Shown: positions 33,389-41,407 of the stretch, piece by piece
Position numbering within the stretch: position 1 is the first letter of the stretch
How the letters are laid out: each line of letters begins with the position of its first letter
Origin: Stackebrandtia albiflava
Lineage (GTDB): Bacteria; Actinomycetota; Actinomycetes; Mycobacteriales; Micromonosporaceae
NCBI RefSeq assembly: GCF_007994225.1
Contig: NZ_VLLL01000006.1
Span: 310,001-374,000, forward strand
Direction of reading: 5' to 3'
Length of the DNA: 64,000 nucleotides
Notes under the pieces: model-generated
What the model saw: the letters and a program-made list of their open reading frames with translations, nothing else
What the model was told of the DNA's origin: nothing
Database searches by the model: none
Made by a program: the position numbers and the translations under genes

Positions 33389-34510
33389 TCACGCGCCGGG
33401 CCGCGTGACCCGGTGCGCCTCGGTGAGGTCGGGGCTCTCCCAGCGGCGCAGCATCCGCTCCACCACGGCGGCGGGCACGGTGTCGGGCCGGTCGCGGTTG
33501 CGGCGGCGGAGCTCGGCGGGCGTGGTCTCCACGGCGACGATCTCCACCCTCGCCCGGTAGGCGGCGGCCAGCCCGATCACGGCGTCACGGGACCTGCGTG
33601 ACAGCGTGGTCGCGTTCCAGACCAGCGACGTACCGGCGCGCAGCAGCACACGGACCCGCTCCCGCGCGGCGGCGACGACGGGCCCCTGGTTCTCGCCGGG
33701 GTGGATCCCCAGTTCGGCGCGGATGTCGTCGAGCGCCACCACCGGCAGGTCCGGGCGGTGGTGTGCCACCCAGGTGTCCTTGCCGGAGCCGGGCAGTCCC
33801 GACATGACGGTCACGGTGCAGACGGTGTCGTCGTAGGCGTCGTGACCCGGGTCGCGTCCGGGGGTCCGGAAGTACTGGAACCGGGCGTGGTCGGACGGGA
33901 AGTCGCGGGGCGTGTCGAGGCAGCCGCGGTCGTCGCAGTACTCCTCGAACAGCGCGATGTTCTCCAGTACCCGTTCGGCGTCGCGGCAGATCCGCCCGGT
34001 GATGTCGGCGCGGGCCAGTACGGCGAGGTCGTCGTTGCGGGTGGTGAGGCTGCTCGCGAACACGATCCGGTCGAGGTCTTCGCGTTCCAGCGCCCAGAAC
34101 GGGAGTTGGTGGTGGCGGATGAGGGCGGCGACGTGTTCCCGGTCGGCGGCCGGCACTCCGGCCTCCCACAGTAGACGCCGCGCGACGAGTTCGCCGCGGC
34201 GGGAGTGGCCGTGCGCGGTGACGCGGCCGTCGTCGCCGACGACGGTGCAGTCCCGTTTCCCGACGTCGTGCAGGAGGACCGCCGCGAACAGGCGGAGCCG
34301 ACGGGCGGGTTCGAGCCGCCGCCACGCGGGGTCGGCGGCGAGTGCCTCGGCGGCCATCCGGGTGTGGACGGCGACGTCGCCCTCGGCGTGGTGGACGGGG
34401 TCCTGCGGTACGCCGTCGAGTTCGGCGAGCCAGGGCAGGCCGCGTACCGTGGCGTCCCAGTCGAGTGTCCAGTCGGGACCGGTGGGGCAGTGCGGTTCAA
34501 ACGGTCGCAT
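33389..34510 (-). CDS. HD-Pnk: HD-domain phosphohydrolase fused to 5'-OH polynucleotide kinase (RNA end-healing)
   Basis: The 373-residue protein has an N-terminal HD domain (metal ligands in VHHAEGDVAVHTRMA and LLHDVGKRDC, residues 39-87, with GHSRRGE and IRHHQLPFW) and a C-terminal P-loop kinase (MSGLPGSGKDTWV, 236-248; VALDDIRAELG; VWNATTLSRRSRD). The HD + Pnk order matches the end-healing enzyme described from Runella, in which the HD domain removes 2',3'-phosphates and the kinase phosphorylates 5'-OH ends. It overlaps the RNA ligase gene by 14 bp, so healing and sealing activities are encoded as a unit. The ATG at 34510 begins the conserved domain. Confidence 0.88.
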   Translation of the reverse strand: MRPFEPHCPTGPDWTLDWDATVRGLPWLAELDGVPQDPVHHAEGDVAVHTRMAAEALAADPAWRRLEPARRLRLFAAVLLHDVGKRDCTVVGDDGRVTAHGHSRRGELVARRLLWEAGVPAADREHVAALIRHHQLPFWALEREDLDRIVFASSLTTRNDDLAVLARADITGRICRDAERVLENIALFEEYCDDRGCLDTPRDFPSDHARFQYFRTPGRDPGHDAYDDTVCTVTVMSGLPGSGKDTWVAHHRPDLPVVALDDIRAELGIHPGENQGPVVAAARERVRVLLRAGTSLVWNATTLSRRSRDAVIGLAAAYRARVEIVAVETTPAELRRRNRDRPDTVPAAVVERMLRRWESPDLTEAHRVTRPGA

Positions 34511-35282
34511 AGAGCACTCCGGGGTCGGCGAGCCGGTTGGCGATGACGGGCCGGTCGTGCCAGTGGCTACCGGAGTCGAGTACGGCGGTGAGGAACGAGG
34601 CCCGTACCCACTTGTAGCGGTCCACGGTGTGCGCGTCGGTCTCGACCTTGATGTACAGGCCCTCCATGTGGTCGCTGGAGTCGGACTCGGCGGCGGCCCG
34701 GTCGGGGTCGACTCCGGAGCTGCGGGCTTCGGCGGCGAGGGCGTCCCGCCACCGCGGGGTGCGGCAGGTGGAGGGGCCGACGTGCGCGGTGACGGCGGAG
34801 AGGGACCGGAACCGTCCGGTGGCCAGGACGGGCACCGACACGACGCCGGTGTCGGCCAGTAGGGCGTGCCGGGCGGGTGTGGACAGGAAGTCACCGGTCC
34901 GCCGGTCGTAGACGTCGAACTCGCAGAAGTAGTGCGGTAGGGCGTCGTAGAAGACGGTGTGTTTGGCGTACAGCCATTCGCCGTACATCACGTACCGGTC
35001 TTCGAGGACGGGGCGGAGCCGGTGGGCGGCGGTGGCGGCCCAGGACTTCAGGGGCGCGAACTGGCGTTCCCGTGGGCCGCCGGTCAGGTAGTGGCCGCGG
35101 CTCTGCAGCCGCAGGGTGCCGTCGGTGTCGAAGCTGACGGCGCAGTTGGCGCCGTCGAGTTTCTCCTCGACGACGAGGTGGCGGCCCGCGAGCGTGGCGA
35201 AGGGGACGGAGTCGAGGTCCTCGTCGCCGGGTTGCCGCCGGGAGCCCTCCAGGTGCGGGGTGCGGGGGTACTTCAGCAGCAT
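34497..35282 (-). CDS. RNA ligase (Rnl-type nucleotidyltransferase) paired with HD-Pnk
   Basis: The 261-residue ATP-dependent ligase shows nucleotidyltransferase motif I VVEEKLDGANC (adenylated Lys41), a motif III-like YVMYGEWLYAKH and FCEFDVYDR, motif IV HMEGLYIKVE and motif V VDRYKWVR. It should seal 3'-OH/5'-phosphate RNA ends produced by the HD-Pnk encoded immediately downstream, whose start lies inside this gene. Together they form a compact RNA-repair operon, plausibly acting on tRNAs or other RNAs cut by ribonuclease toxins. The promoter region is shared with the divergent ABC operon. Confidence 0.9.
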   Translation of the reverse strand: MLLKYPRTPHLEGSRRQPGDEDLDSVPFATLAGRHLVVEEKLDGANCAVSFDTDGTLRLQSRGHYLTGGPRERQFAPLKSWAATAAHRLRPVLEDRYVMYGEWLYAKHTVFYDALPHYFCEFDVYDRRTGDFLSTPARHALLADTGVVSVPVLATGRFRSLSAVTAHVGPSTCRTPRWRDALAAEARSSGVDPDRAAAESDSSDHMEGLYIKVETDAHTVDRYKWVRASFLTAVLDSGSHWHDRPVIANRLADPGVLYATV

Positions 35283-35358
35283 GGGTCGTTTGTATCCGGC
35301 CGCGGCGCCGTTCTCCAGGGATTATCGACAGGACTGATAGCGCCTATGCGCAGGAATG

Positions 35359-35372
35359 TAGTACATGTACTA
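35359..35372. promoter_or_regulatory. Palindromic operator TAGTACATGTACTA
   Basis: A perfect 14-bp palindrome lies 37 bp before the ABC-operon start and 77 bp before the divergent RNA ligase start. It probably overlaps the ABC promoter. A likely binder is the small XRE protein encoded third in the operon (37250-37477), but this is inference. Confidence 0.5.
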
Positions 35373-35408
35373 TCTTTCTCAATGGTTCGACTACAAGAGG
35401 ATGTGAAC

Positions 35409-36359
35409 ATGACGGCGGTTGACCCCGTGACTGCCGACCCCGACCAGCCCGTCATCGAGGTGACGGACCTGCGGATGCGGTACGGCAGCGAAGACGTCCT
35501 GACCGGGGTGGACTTCACCGCCCGGCGCGGAGAGGTCCTGGCCCTGCTCGGCCCCAACGGAGCCGGTAAGACCACCACCATCGAGATCCTCGAAGGGTTC
35601 CGGATGCGGTCCGCCGGGCACGTCCGGGTACTGGGCGTGGACCCGGCCCACGGCGGCGAGGAGTGGCGCGCCCGGTTGGGAGTCGTGCTGCAGTCCTGGC
35701 GCGACCACGGCAAATGGCGGGTACGGGCACTGCTGGAACACTTCGGCGTCTACTACCGGCCCTACTCCACCGGCGCCGTGAAACGCCCCTGGCCGGTCGA
35801 CGACCTGCTGGAGGCGGTCGGCCTCACCGCGCAGGCGGGACAGCGGGTGTCCCAACTGTCCGGTGGGCAACGCCGCCGCCTCGACGTCGCCATCGGAATC
35901 GTGGGACGACCCGAACTGCTGTTCCTGGACGAACCGACCGTCGGCTTCGACCCGCAGGCACGCCGCGAGTTCCACGACCTCGTCCACCGCCTGTCCGACA
36001 TGGACGAGACGACGATCCTGCTGACCACCCACGACCTGGACGAGGCCGAGAAACTCGCCGACCGGATCGTCATCCTGGCGGGTGGACGCATCATCGCGGA
36101 CGGTTCCGCCGACGCCCTCTCCCGGCGGATGTCCACCGAGGCCGAGGTGAAGTGGAGCCGCCACGGCGAACACTTCGTCCACTCCACCCTCGACGCCACC
36201 GGTTTCGTGCGGCGACTCTTCGCCGAACACGGTGAGGACGTCGCCGACCTGGAGGTCCGCCGGGCCACGCTGGAGGAGACCTACATGACCATGGTGCAGC
36301 GGTTCGAACAGGGCCGCGCCGAATCCGCCGTCGCGGACTTCCAGGAGGCCACCCGATGA
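35409..36359 (+). CDS. ABC-2 exporter ATPase
   Basis: This 316-residue DRA-type ATPase has Walker A LGPNGAGKTTT (about residues 48-58), signature QLSGGQRRRLDV, Walker B LLFLDEPTVGFD and switch TTHDLDEAEKLAD, plus a C-terminal extension typical of drug or antibiotic exporters. Its stop overlaps the start of the permease (ATGA). The ATG at 35409 follows AAGAGGATG. A palindrome at 35359-35372 marks the probable operator. Confidence 0.9.
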   Translation: MTAVDPVTADPDQPVIEVTDLRMRYGSEDVLTGVDFTARRGEVLALLGPNGAGKTTTIEILEGFRMRSAGHVRVLGVDPAHGGEEWRARLGVVLQSWRDHGKWRVRALLEHFGVYYRPYSTGAVKRPWPVDDLLEAVGLTAQAGQRVSQLSGGQRRRLDVAIGIVGRPELLFLDEPTVGFDPQARREFHDLVHRLSDMDETTILLTTHDLDEAEKLADRIVILAGGRIIADGSADALSRRMSTEAEVKWSRHGEHFVHSTLDATGFVRRLFAEHGEDVADLEVRRATLEETYMTMVQRFEQGRAESAVADFQEATR

Positions 36360-37210
36360 ACCGCACCTGGACGCCCTACCGGGCGGGACTGCTCCGCGGC
36401 CTCCTCGAATTCCGGTACTTCGTCACCTCCGCGGCCGAGATGACCGGCGCGCTGTTCCCCTCCCTGATCGCACTCGTCGTCATGATCTTCCTCCGCGACA
36501 CCGATGTGGACTCGTCGGTGGTGTCGCTGGGTGCCATGACGATGCCCAGCCTCATCGGCATGAACATCGCGTTCGGCGGCCTCATGAACGTCCTCGGCAT
36601 ACTCGCGACCGAACGCGAGGACGGCACACTGCTGCGCGCCAAGGCGATACCCGGCGGCATGACCGGCTACCTCGTGGGCGTCGTCGTCCTGACCGCCCTC
36701 AGCACCGTCATGACCCTGCTCGTCATGATGGTGCCCGCCCTCACCCTTTTCGACGGCGTCGGCCTCAACGGACTCGGTGGCACACTCACCCTGCTGTGGG
36801 TGCTGACGGTCGGGCTCGTCGCCACCATGCCCATGGGCGCCGCCCTGGGTTCCCTGATCTCCAGCCCACGGCTCGTCGGACTGCTGATGCTGCCGATCAC
36901 CGGCCTGATCGCCGTCTCGGGGATCTTCTACCCCGTCACCGCGCTCCCGGGATGGGTGCAGGGCATCGCCCAGGTCTTCCCGTTCTACTGGCTCGGCCTC
37001 GGCACCCGCTCCGCGATGCTGCCCGACGCCATGGTGGCGGTGGAGATAGGACAGTCGTGGCGGCACCTGGAGACCCTCGCCGTCCTGGGCGGATGGGCGG
37101 TGGCCGGCATGCTGCTCGCGCCACTGCTGCTGCGCCGGATGGCGCGCCGGGAATCCGGATCCGCGGTAGCGGCACGGCGGGAACGGGCCATGCAGAGCGC
37201 CGTACGGTAA
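36356..37210 (+). CDS. ABC-2 type exporter permease
   Basis: The 284-residue protein has six hydrophobic helices and the conserved loop ATEREDGTLLRAKAIPGG after the second, as in ABC-2 permeases of drug/antibiotic exporters. The near-C-terminal segment PITGLIAVSGIFYPVTALPGW is typical. It pairs with the preceding ATPase (ATGA overlap). The cargo is unknown, and the XRE gene 39 nt downstream probably regulates the operon. Confidence 0.9.
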   Translation: MNRTWTPYRAGLLRGLLEFRYFVTSAAEMTGALFPSLIALVVMIFLRDTDVDSSVVSLGAMTMPSLIGMNIAFGGLMNVLGILATEREDGTLLRAKAIPGGMTGYLVGVVVLTALSTVMTLLVMMVPALTLFDGVGLNGLGGTLTLLWVLTVGLVATMPMGAALGSLISSPRLVGLLMLPITGLIAVSGIFYPVTALPGWVQGIAQVFPFYWLGLGTRSAMLPDAMVAVEIGQSWRHLETLAVLGGWAVAGMLLAPLLLRRMARRESGSAVAARRERAMQSAVR

Positions 37211-37249
37211 TGCCGACCGCCACCACCTACCGGAGAGGACGTCCAACCC

Positions 37250-37477
37250 GTGAGCAGTGAGGTGATCTACAACCGGATCGCGATGCTCCGCGCCGAACGG
37301 GGCATCTCCCGCCGACAGCTCGCCGAGGCCCTGGGCGTCCACTACCAGACGATCGGATACCTCGAACGCGGCGAATACAGCCCCAGCCTGCACCTGGCGC
37401 TGCGCATCGCCGAACACTTCGAGGTCGCCGTCGAGGTGGTGTTCTCCACCGCCCCGTTCCCCCGCATCGGGAGCTGA
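37250..37477 (+). CDS. Small XRE-family regulator
   Basis: The 75-residue HTH-only protein (IAMLRAERGISRRQLAEALG, then QTIGYLERGEYSPSLHLALR, then IAEHFEVAVEVVF) belongs to the Cro-like group often placed after two-gene ABC-2 exporters in Gram-positive bacteria. It probably controls the exporter through the palindrome at 35359-35372. It starts at GTG and is tail-to-tail with ArfB. Confidence 0.9.
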   Translation: MSSEVIYNRIAMLRAERGISRRQLAEALGVHYQTIGYLERGEYSPSLHLALRIAEHFEVAVEVVFSTAPFPRIGS

Positions 37478-37903
37478 TCACTCACCCGGATCCCGGCGCA
37501 ACCGTTTCACCTCGCCGCGCCGCCGCTTGTCGTCCACCCGCCGCTGCTTCGCCCGGCGGCTCGGCTTCGTCGGGCGGCGCGGCGGCGCGGGAGGCGCGAT
37601 CGCGTCCGCCAACAGCCGCGCCAACCGCTCCATCGCGGCCTCACGGTTACGCAACTGGGAACGGAACTGTGACGCCGTCACGGTCACCGTGCCGTCGACG
37701 AGCCGTCCCGCCAACCGCTGCAACGCCCGGTCACGCTGCACCGGCGACAACGCCGACGACGCCGACACGTCGAAGCTCAACTCGACACGACTGTCGGTGG
37801 TGTTGACGTGCTGCCCACCCGGCCCGGACGCACGGGAGAACCGCCAACTCAACTCGGCCTCCGGTATGGACACCGAATCCGTCACCCGCAGTGTCGCGGC
37901 CAC
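37478..37903 (-). CDS. arfB: Alternative ribosome-rescue factor ArfB (YaeJ-type peptidyl-tRNA hydrolase)
   Basis: The 141-residue protein has the catalytic GGQ motif (SRASGPGGQHVNTTDSRVEL) and a basic C-terminal tail (RRPTKPSRRAKQRRVDDKRR) that enters the empty mRNA channel. This is the codon-independent hydrolase that frees stalled ribosomes. The GTG at 37903 is preferred because GGGAGGTGGG lies just upstream. Confidence 0.92.
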   Translation of the reverse strand: MAATLRVTDSVSIPEAELSWRFSRASGPGGQHVNTTDSRVELSFDVSASSALSPVQRDRALQRLAGRLVDGTVTVTASQFRSQLRNREAAMERLARLLADAIAPPAPPRRPTKPSRRAKQRRVDDKRRRGEVKRLRRDPGE

Positions 37904-38034
37904 CGAAACCCACCTCCCAGACTGCGATCGTACGGCCGCCACCCGCCCCGCACCACCGCGATTCACCGTCCACGCCGGTCACCGGAACCCGCGAACCGGC
38001 CCCGGGCGGCGCCGCGACCGGGTGGGATGAGGCC

Positions 38035-39231
38035 ATGACCGACTATCCGGCCGTACCGTGGCGGCGCCGCATGCGGGCCAGGGACGCCGCCGAACCGCAC
38101 CGCGCCGCCACACCGCTGGAACTGTTCTACGACCTGTGCTTCGTCGTCGCGGTCGCCGCCGTCTCACACGAACTCCACCACGCCGAGACCGAGGGACACC
38201 TGGCGTTCGGCCTTCTCGGCTACCTCCCGGTGTTCTTCACGATCTGGTGGGCGTGGATGAACTTCACCTGGTTCGCATCCGCCTACGACCCCGACGACAC
38301 CCCGTACCGGTTGTGCGTGCTCGTCCAGATCCTCGGCGTGCTGATCCTGTCGGCGGGCGTGGCCCCCGCCTTCGCCCACGGCGACTTCCGCGCGGTCTTC
38401 GCCGGATACGTGATGCGGATCGGCCTGGAGACGCAGCGGCTCCGCGCCGCCCGGGCGGACCCGTCCGGCCGCCGCACCATGCGCCGGTACGTCGCCGGTG
38501 AGTCGACCGCGCTGCTCGGCTGGGCGGTCGTCGTCTTCACCCTGACCGGCGCCGCCCTCACCGCCGGGTTCGTCGCCATGGCCGTCGTGGAACTGCTGGT
38601 CCCGGTGTAGGCGGAGGTCGGAAGGCGCTCCCCCTGGCACCCGCACCACATCGCCGAACGGTTCGGCCTGTTCACGTTGATAGTCATGGGCGAATCGGTC
38701 GCGGCGGCGACCACCGCGGTCGCCGAGGCGCTCGGCGACCGCGCCCACTTCGACGAACTCGCCACCCTGACCTGCGGGGGACTGCTCATAGTGTTCTCGA
38801 TGTGGTGGCTCTACTTCGCGCTTCCCGCGCACGAACTGCTGACCTCGGTGAACCGGGCGTTCGTGTGGGGATACGGCCACTACGTGATCTTCGCGTCGGT
38901 GGCGGCGGCCGGGGCGGGGCTCGCCGCCCACATCGACGTCGTCACCGGCGACTCGGCGTTGACCGGTTGGTGGCGCGGCGGCGTCGTCGCGGTGCCGGTG
39001 GCGCTGTACCTGTGGGTGTTGTGGGCGCTGCAGATGAAGCCCAGGGCGATGCCGGGCCGGTTCCAGCCGGTGCTTCCCGTCGCGGGCGTCGTGGTGCTCG
39101 CGTCGGCCGGAACGCCGGAACCGGTGCTGGCCACCGGGGTGGTGACGGCCGTCGTGACAGGTGGCGCGATCGTCGTGTCGTCGCGGTCGGCGGCCGCGTC
39201 CGGTCGCGCGGGCACCGGTGAGGCGACGTAG
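38035..39231 (+). pseudogene. Low-temperature-requirement A (LtrA) protein, interrupted by in-frame TAG
   Basis: The first part (38035-38610) reads an LtrA membrane protein (TPLELFYDLCFVVAVAAVSH, then several helices) and stops at TAG 38608-38610. The same frame then continues through AEVGRRSPWHPHHIAERFGL and FTLIVMGESVAAATTAV to 39231 with unbroken family similarity. The stop replaces the codon between VELLVPV and AEVGRR, where a TGG (Trp) is likely. The gene looks recently inactivated by a point mutation. A sequencing error or readthrough is the alternative. LtrA proteins are poorly characterised membrane proteins. Confidence 0.8.
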
Positions 39232-39263
39232 CATCGCGGTGCGTACGGCGAGAGGACACGATC

Positions 39264-39797
39264 ATGCGGAGATTGACGGTGGCGGGCCGGGTCCCGGCCA
39301 CGGAGGCGGTTCACCTGTTGGCGGCGCCGGTGAAGCAGGCGTTGTCGGCGCTGCCCGGCGCGGACGCCGGGGTGATGGAGATCGACGCGGACTTCGCCGA
39401 CACCGCCGCGTTCTGCGAACGTTACGGCATCCCGTTGGACGCCTCCGCCAACTGCGTGATCGTCGCCGGGAAACGCGGCGAGACGGTGGGTTACGCGGCG
39501 TGCATGGCGTTGGCGACGACACGCGTCAACGTCAACACGGTGGTGCGGCGCCGGATGGGCGCCCGCAAGGCGTCCTTCGCGCCGATGGCGGACGCCGTGG
39601 AGATGACCGGGATGGAGTACGGCGGCATCACCCCGGTCGGGTTGCCCGCCGACTGGCCCGTCCTGGTGGACCGGGCGGTGGCGGAGGCCGGTGAGGTCGT
39701 CGTCGGTAGCGGCATCCGCGGGTCGAAGTTGATCGTGACCGGGGAGTTCCTTGCGGCGCTGCCGGGCGCCGAGGTCGTGGACGACCTCGCGTCCTGA
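39264..39797 (+). CDS. YbaK/EbsC-type aminoacyl-tRNA deacylase-like protein
   Basis: The 177-residue protein has the YbaK/ProX fold: CVIVAGKRGETVGYAACMAL (substrate pocket with the conserved Lys), VNTVVRRRMGARKASFAPMA and MEYGGITPVGLPADWPVLVD. Family members hydrolyse mis-charged tRNAs such as Cys-tRNA-Pro or Ala-tRNA-Pro; which substrate is used here cannot be told. Repeat copy C begins 72 nt downstream. Confidence 0.88.
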   Translation: MRRLTVAGRVPATEAVHLLAAPVKQALSALPGADAGVMEIDADFADTAAFCERYGIPLDASANCVIVAGKRGETVGYAACMALATTRVNVNTVVRRRMGARKASFAPMADAVEMTGMEYGGITPVGLPADWPVLVDRAVAEAGEVVVGSGIRGSKLIVTGEFLAALPGAEVVDDLAS

Positions 39798-39868
39798 CCG
39801 GGGAGGGTTGTCACCGCTCGGGGTGTGGCTCGTTCGCCGGCGGGCGGCCGAAACGCCGGCCCCCATGA

Positions 39869-39987
39869 TCGTCCACAGGGGCTTTTCCACAACCGGCGCC
39901 CCGTCCACAACCCGCACCGTCGCGGCTGGACACCCGGTCCGAACCGGGGCTACGCTCGAAGTATGGGGCGGAGGTTGGAGGCCCCCC
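39869..39987 (+). repeat. Dispersed DnaA-box/promoter repeat, copy C (three boxes)
   Basis: On the plus strand: TCGTCCACA (39869-39877), TTTTCCACA (39883-39891), 9 nt, CCGTCCACA (39901-39909), exactly 41 nt, TACGCT (39951-39956), six nt, ATGGGGCGGAGG and GGCCCCCC (to 39987). TGGACA stands 18 nt before TACGCT. The ATG opens a 28-codon frame ending near 40049. This copy is the most diverged in its tail and has an extra box. The remainder of the gene-free 39798-40126 gap has no further feature. Confidence 0.85.
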
Positions 39988-40126
39988 ACCATCGCCGGTA
40001 TCCGCATGTGCGCCACCGTCCACCGCAGGATTCAGCCGTCCGAACGTAACGCGGCGGGGTCGCAAGCCGGCGCAAGCCGTTCGTGACGCCGGTGCCGCCA
40101 TGCCCGACGGCGGCACCGGCGGACCG

Positions 40127-40525
40127 TCAGCCGGGGGCCCGTTCCTGCAGCGCCCAGCCGTTGCCGTCCGGGTCGTCGAAGAACACCCAGGAGTTCCACG
40201 TGCCGCCCGGGCCGTCACGCCATTCACCGGCCTCGAAATGCCGGACGGGCGACACGTCCACACCCCGCTCCGCCAGTCCACGCCGGGCCGCCTCGACGTC
40301 CTCGACGACGATCTGCACGCCCCGCACCGAACCCGGCGCGGCGTCACTGCCGCTACCCAACACGATCGAACAGGCCGAACCCGGCGGCGTCAACTGCACC
40401 GCCCGCCGCCCGTTCCCCAGATCGACCTCCAGGTCCAGGGTGAAACCGACCTTCGCGGTGTAGAACTCCACCGCCGCCGTCACGTCGGTGACCGGGATCG
40501 GGATCACCTCGATCGCCCACTTCAT
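40127..40525 (-). CDS. VOC-superfamily protein
   Basis: The 132-residue protein begins MKWAIEVIPIPVTDVTAAVE, has FYTAKVGFTLDLEVDLG in module one and GTWNSWVFFDDPDGNGWALQ at the end. It belongs to the glyoxalase-like VOC proteins with a C-terminal Gln in place of the usual metal-binding Glu (WALQE). The ribosome binding site is GAGGAGA. The promoter-like part of repeat copy C points antisense into its 3' end. Confidence 0.88.
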   Translation of the reverse strand: MKWAIEVIPIPVTDVTAAVEFYTAKVGFTLDLEVDLGNGRRAVQLTPPGSACSIVLGSGSDAAPGSVRGVQIVVEDVEAARRGLAERGVDVSPVRHFEAGEWRDGPGGTWNSWVFFDDPDGNGWALQERAPG

Positions 40526-40618
40526 CGTCGTCTCCTCTCGCTTCGCCCCACCGTCCGGTGGGGCCGACGTCGGAGACGTCGAAGCCGCGCCGCCGGTTTC
40601 GACACCCGGCGTCGGCCG

Positions 40619-41407
40619 TCACCGTCCCGGGCGCACCGGCACGACCGCCGGTCCCGCCGACGTGTCCACCACCATCACGTTCGCCCGGTAGTGGCGGGTC
40701 AGCAACGGCACGGTCAGCACCTCGGCGGGAGGACCCGCCGCCACGACCTCACCCGCCGCCAGCAACAGCAGCCGGTCGGCGTACTCGCCCGCGACCGACA
40801 GTTCGTGCATCGTCGACACGACCGTCAGGCCGCCGTCCCGCCGCAGCGAGTCGACCAGCTCCAGCACCTCCTGCTGATGACCGATGTCGAGCGCGCTGGT
40901 CGGTTCGTCCAGCAACAGCAGCGCCCGCCCCGCCCCGGACAGCTGCGCGAGCGCCCGAGCCAGGAACACCCGCTGCCGCTCCCCACCCGACAGCGTGTCG
41001 AGGCGGCGGCCCGCCAGTCCGGTCAGGTCGAGCCGTTCGCACACCGCCGCCACCACCGACAGGTCCGCCGGGCTCTCCCTGCCCAGGAACGGAAGATGCG
41101 GCGTCCGTCCCAACAGGATGTAGTCGAAGACCGACATCCCCGTCGGCACGACGGGATGCTGCGGCACCACCGCGACCCGGCGCGACCGCTGCCGCCGGTG
41201 CAGACCCGCCGGGTCGTCGCCGTGCCAGCGGACGTCACCGGTGAACGGCAGCAGCCCCGCGACGGCGTGCAGCAGCGTCGACTTCCCCGCCCCGTTCGGC
41301 CCGATCACGGTGAGCCACTCCCCGTCCCCCACCGAGAACGACACGTCACGCACCACCGGTACACCGCCCAGGGCGACCCGCACTCCGGCCGCCGTCAGCG
41401 CGGTCAC
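40619..41407 (-). CDS. btuD: Cobalamin ABC importer ATPase
   Basis: The 262-residue ATPase of the Fec/Btu class has Walker A VIGPNGAGKSTLL, signature TLSGGERQRVFLARAL, Walker B LLLLDEPTSALD and switch STMHELSVAGEYAD. It is the last gene of an operon with BtuC and BtuF homologues preceded by a cobalamin riboswitch, which is why cobalamin rather than iron is inferred as cargo. The GTG start overlaps the permease stop (GTGA). Confidence 0.88.
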   Translation of the reverse strand: MTALTAAGVRVALGGVPVVRDVSFSVGDGEWLTVIGPNGAGKSTLLHAVAGLLPFTGDVRWHGDDPAGLHRRQRSRRVAVVPQHPVVPTGMSVFDYILLGRTPHLPFLGRESPADLSVVAAVCERLDLTGLAGRRLDTLSGGERQRVFLARALAQLSGAGRALLLLDEPTSALDIGHQQEVLELVDSLRRDGGLTVVSTMHELSVAGEYADRLLLLAAGEVVAAGPPAEVLTVPLLTRHYRANVMVVDTSAGPAVVPVRPGR

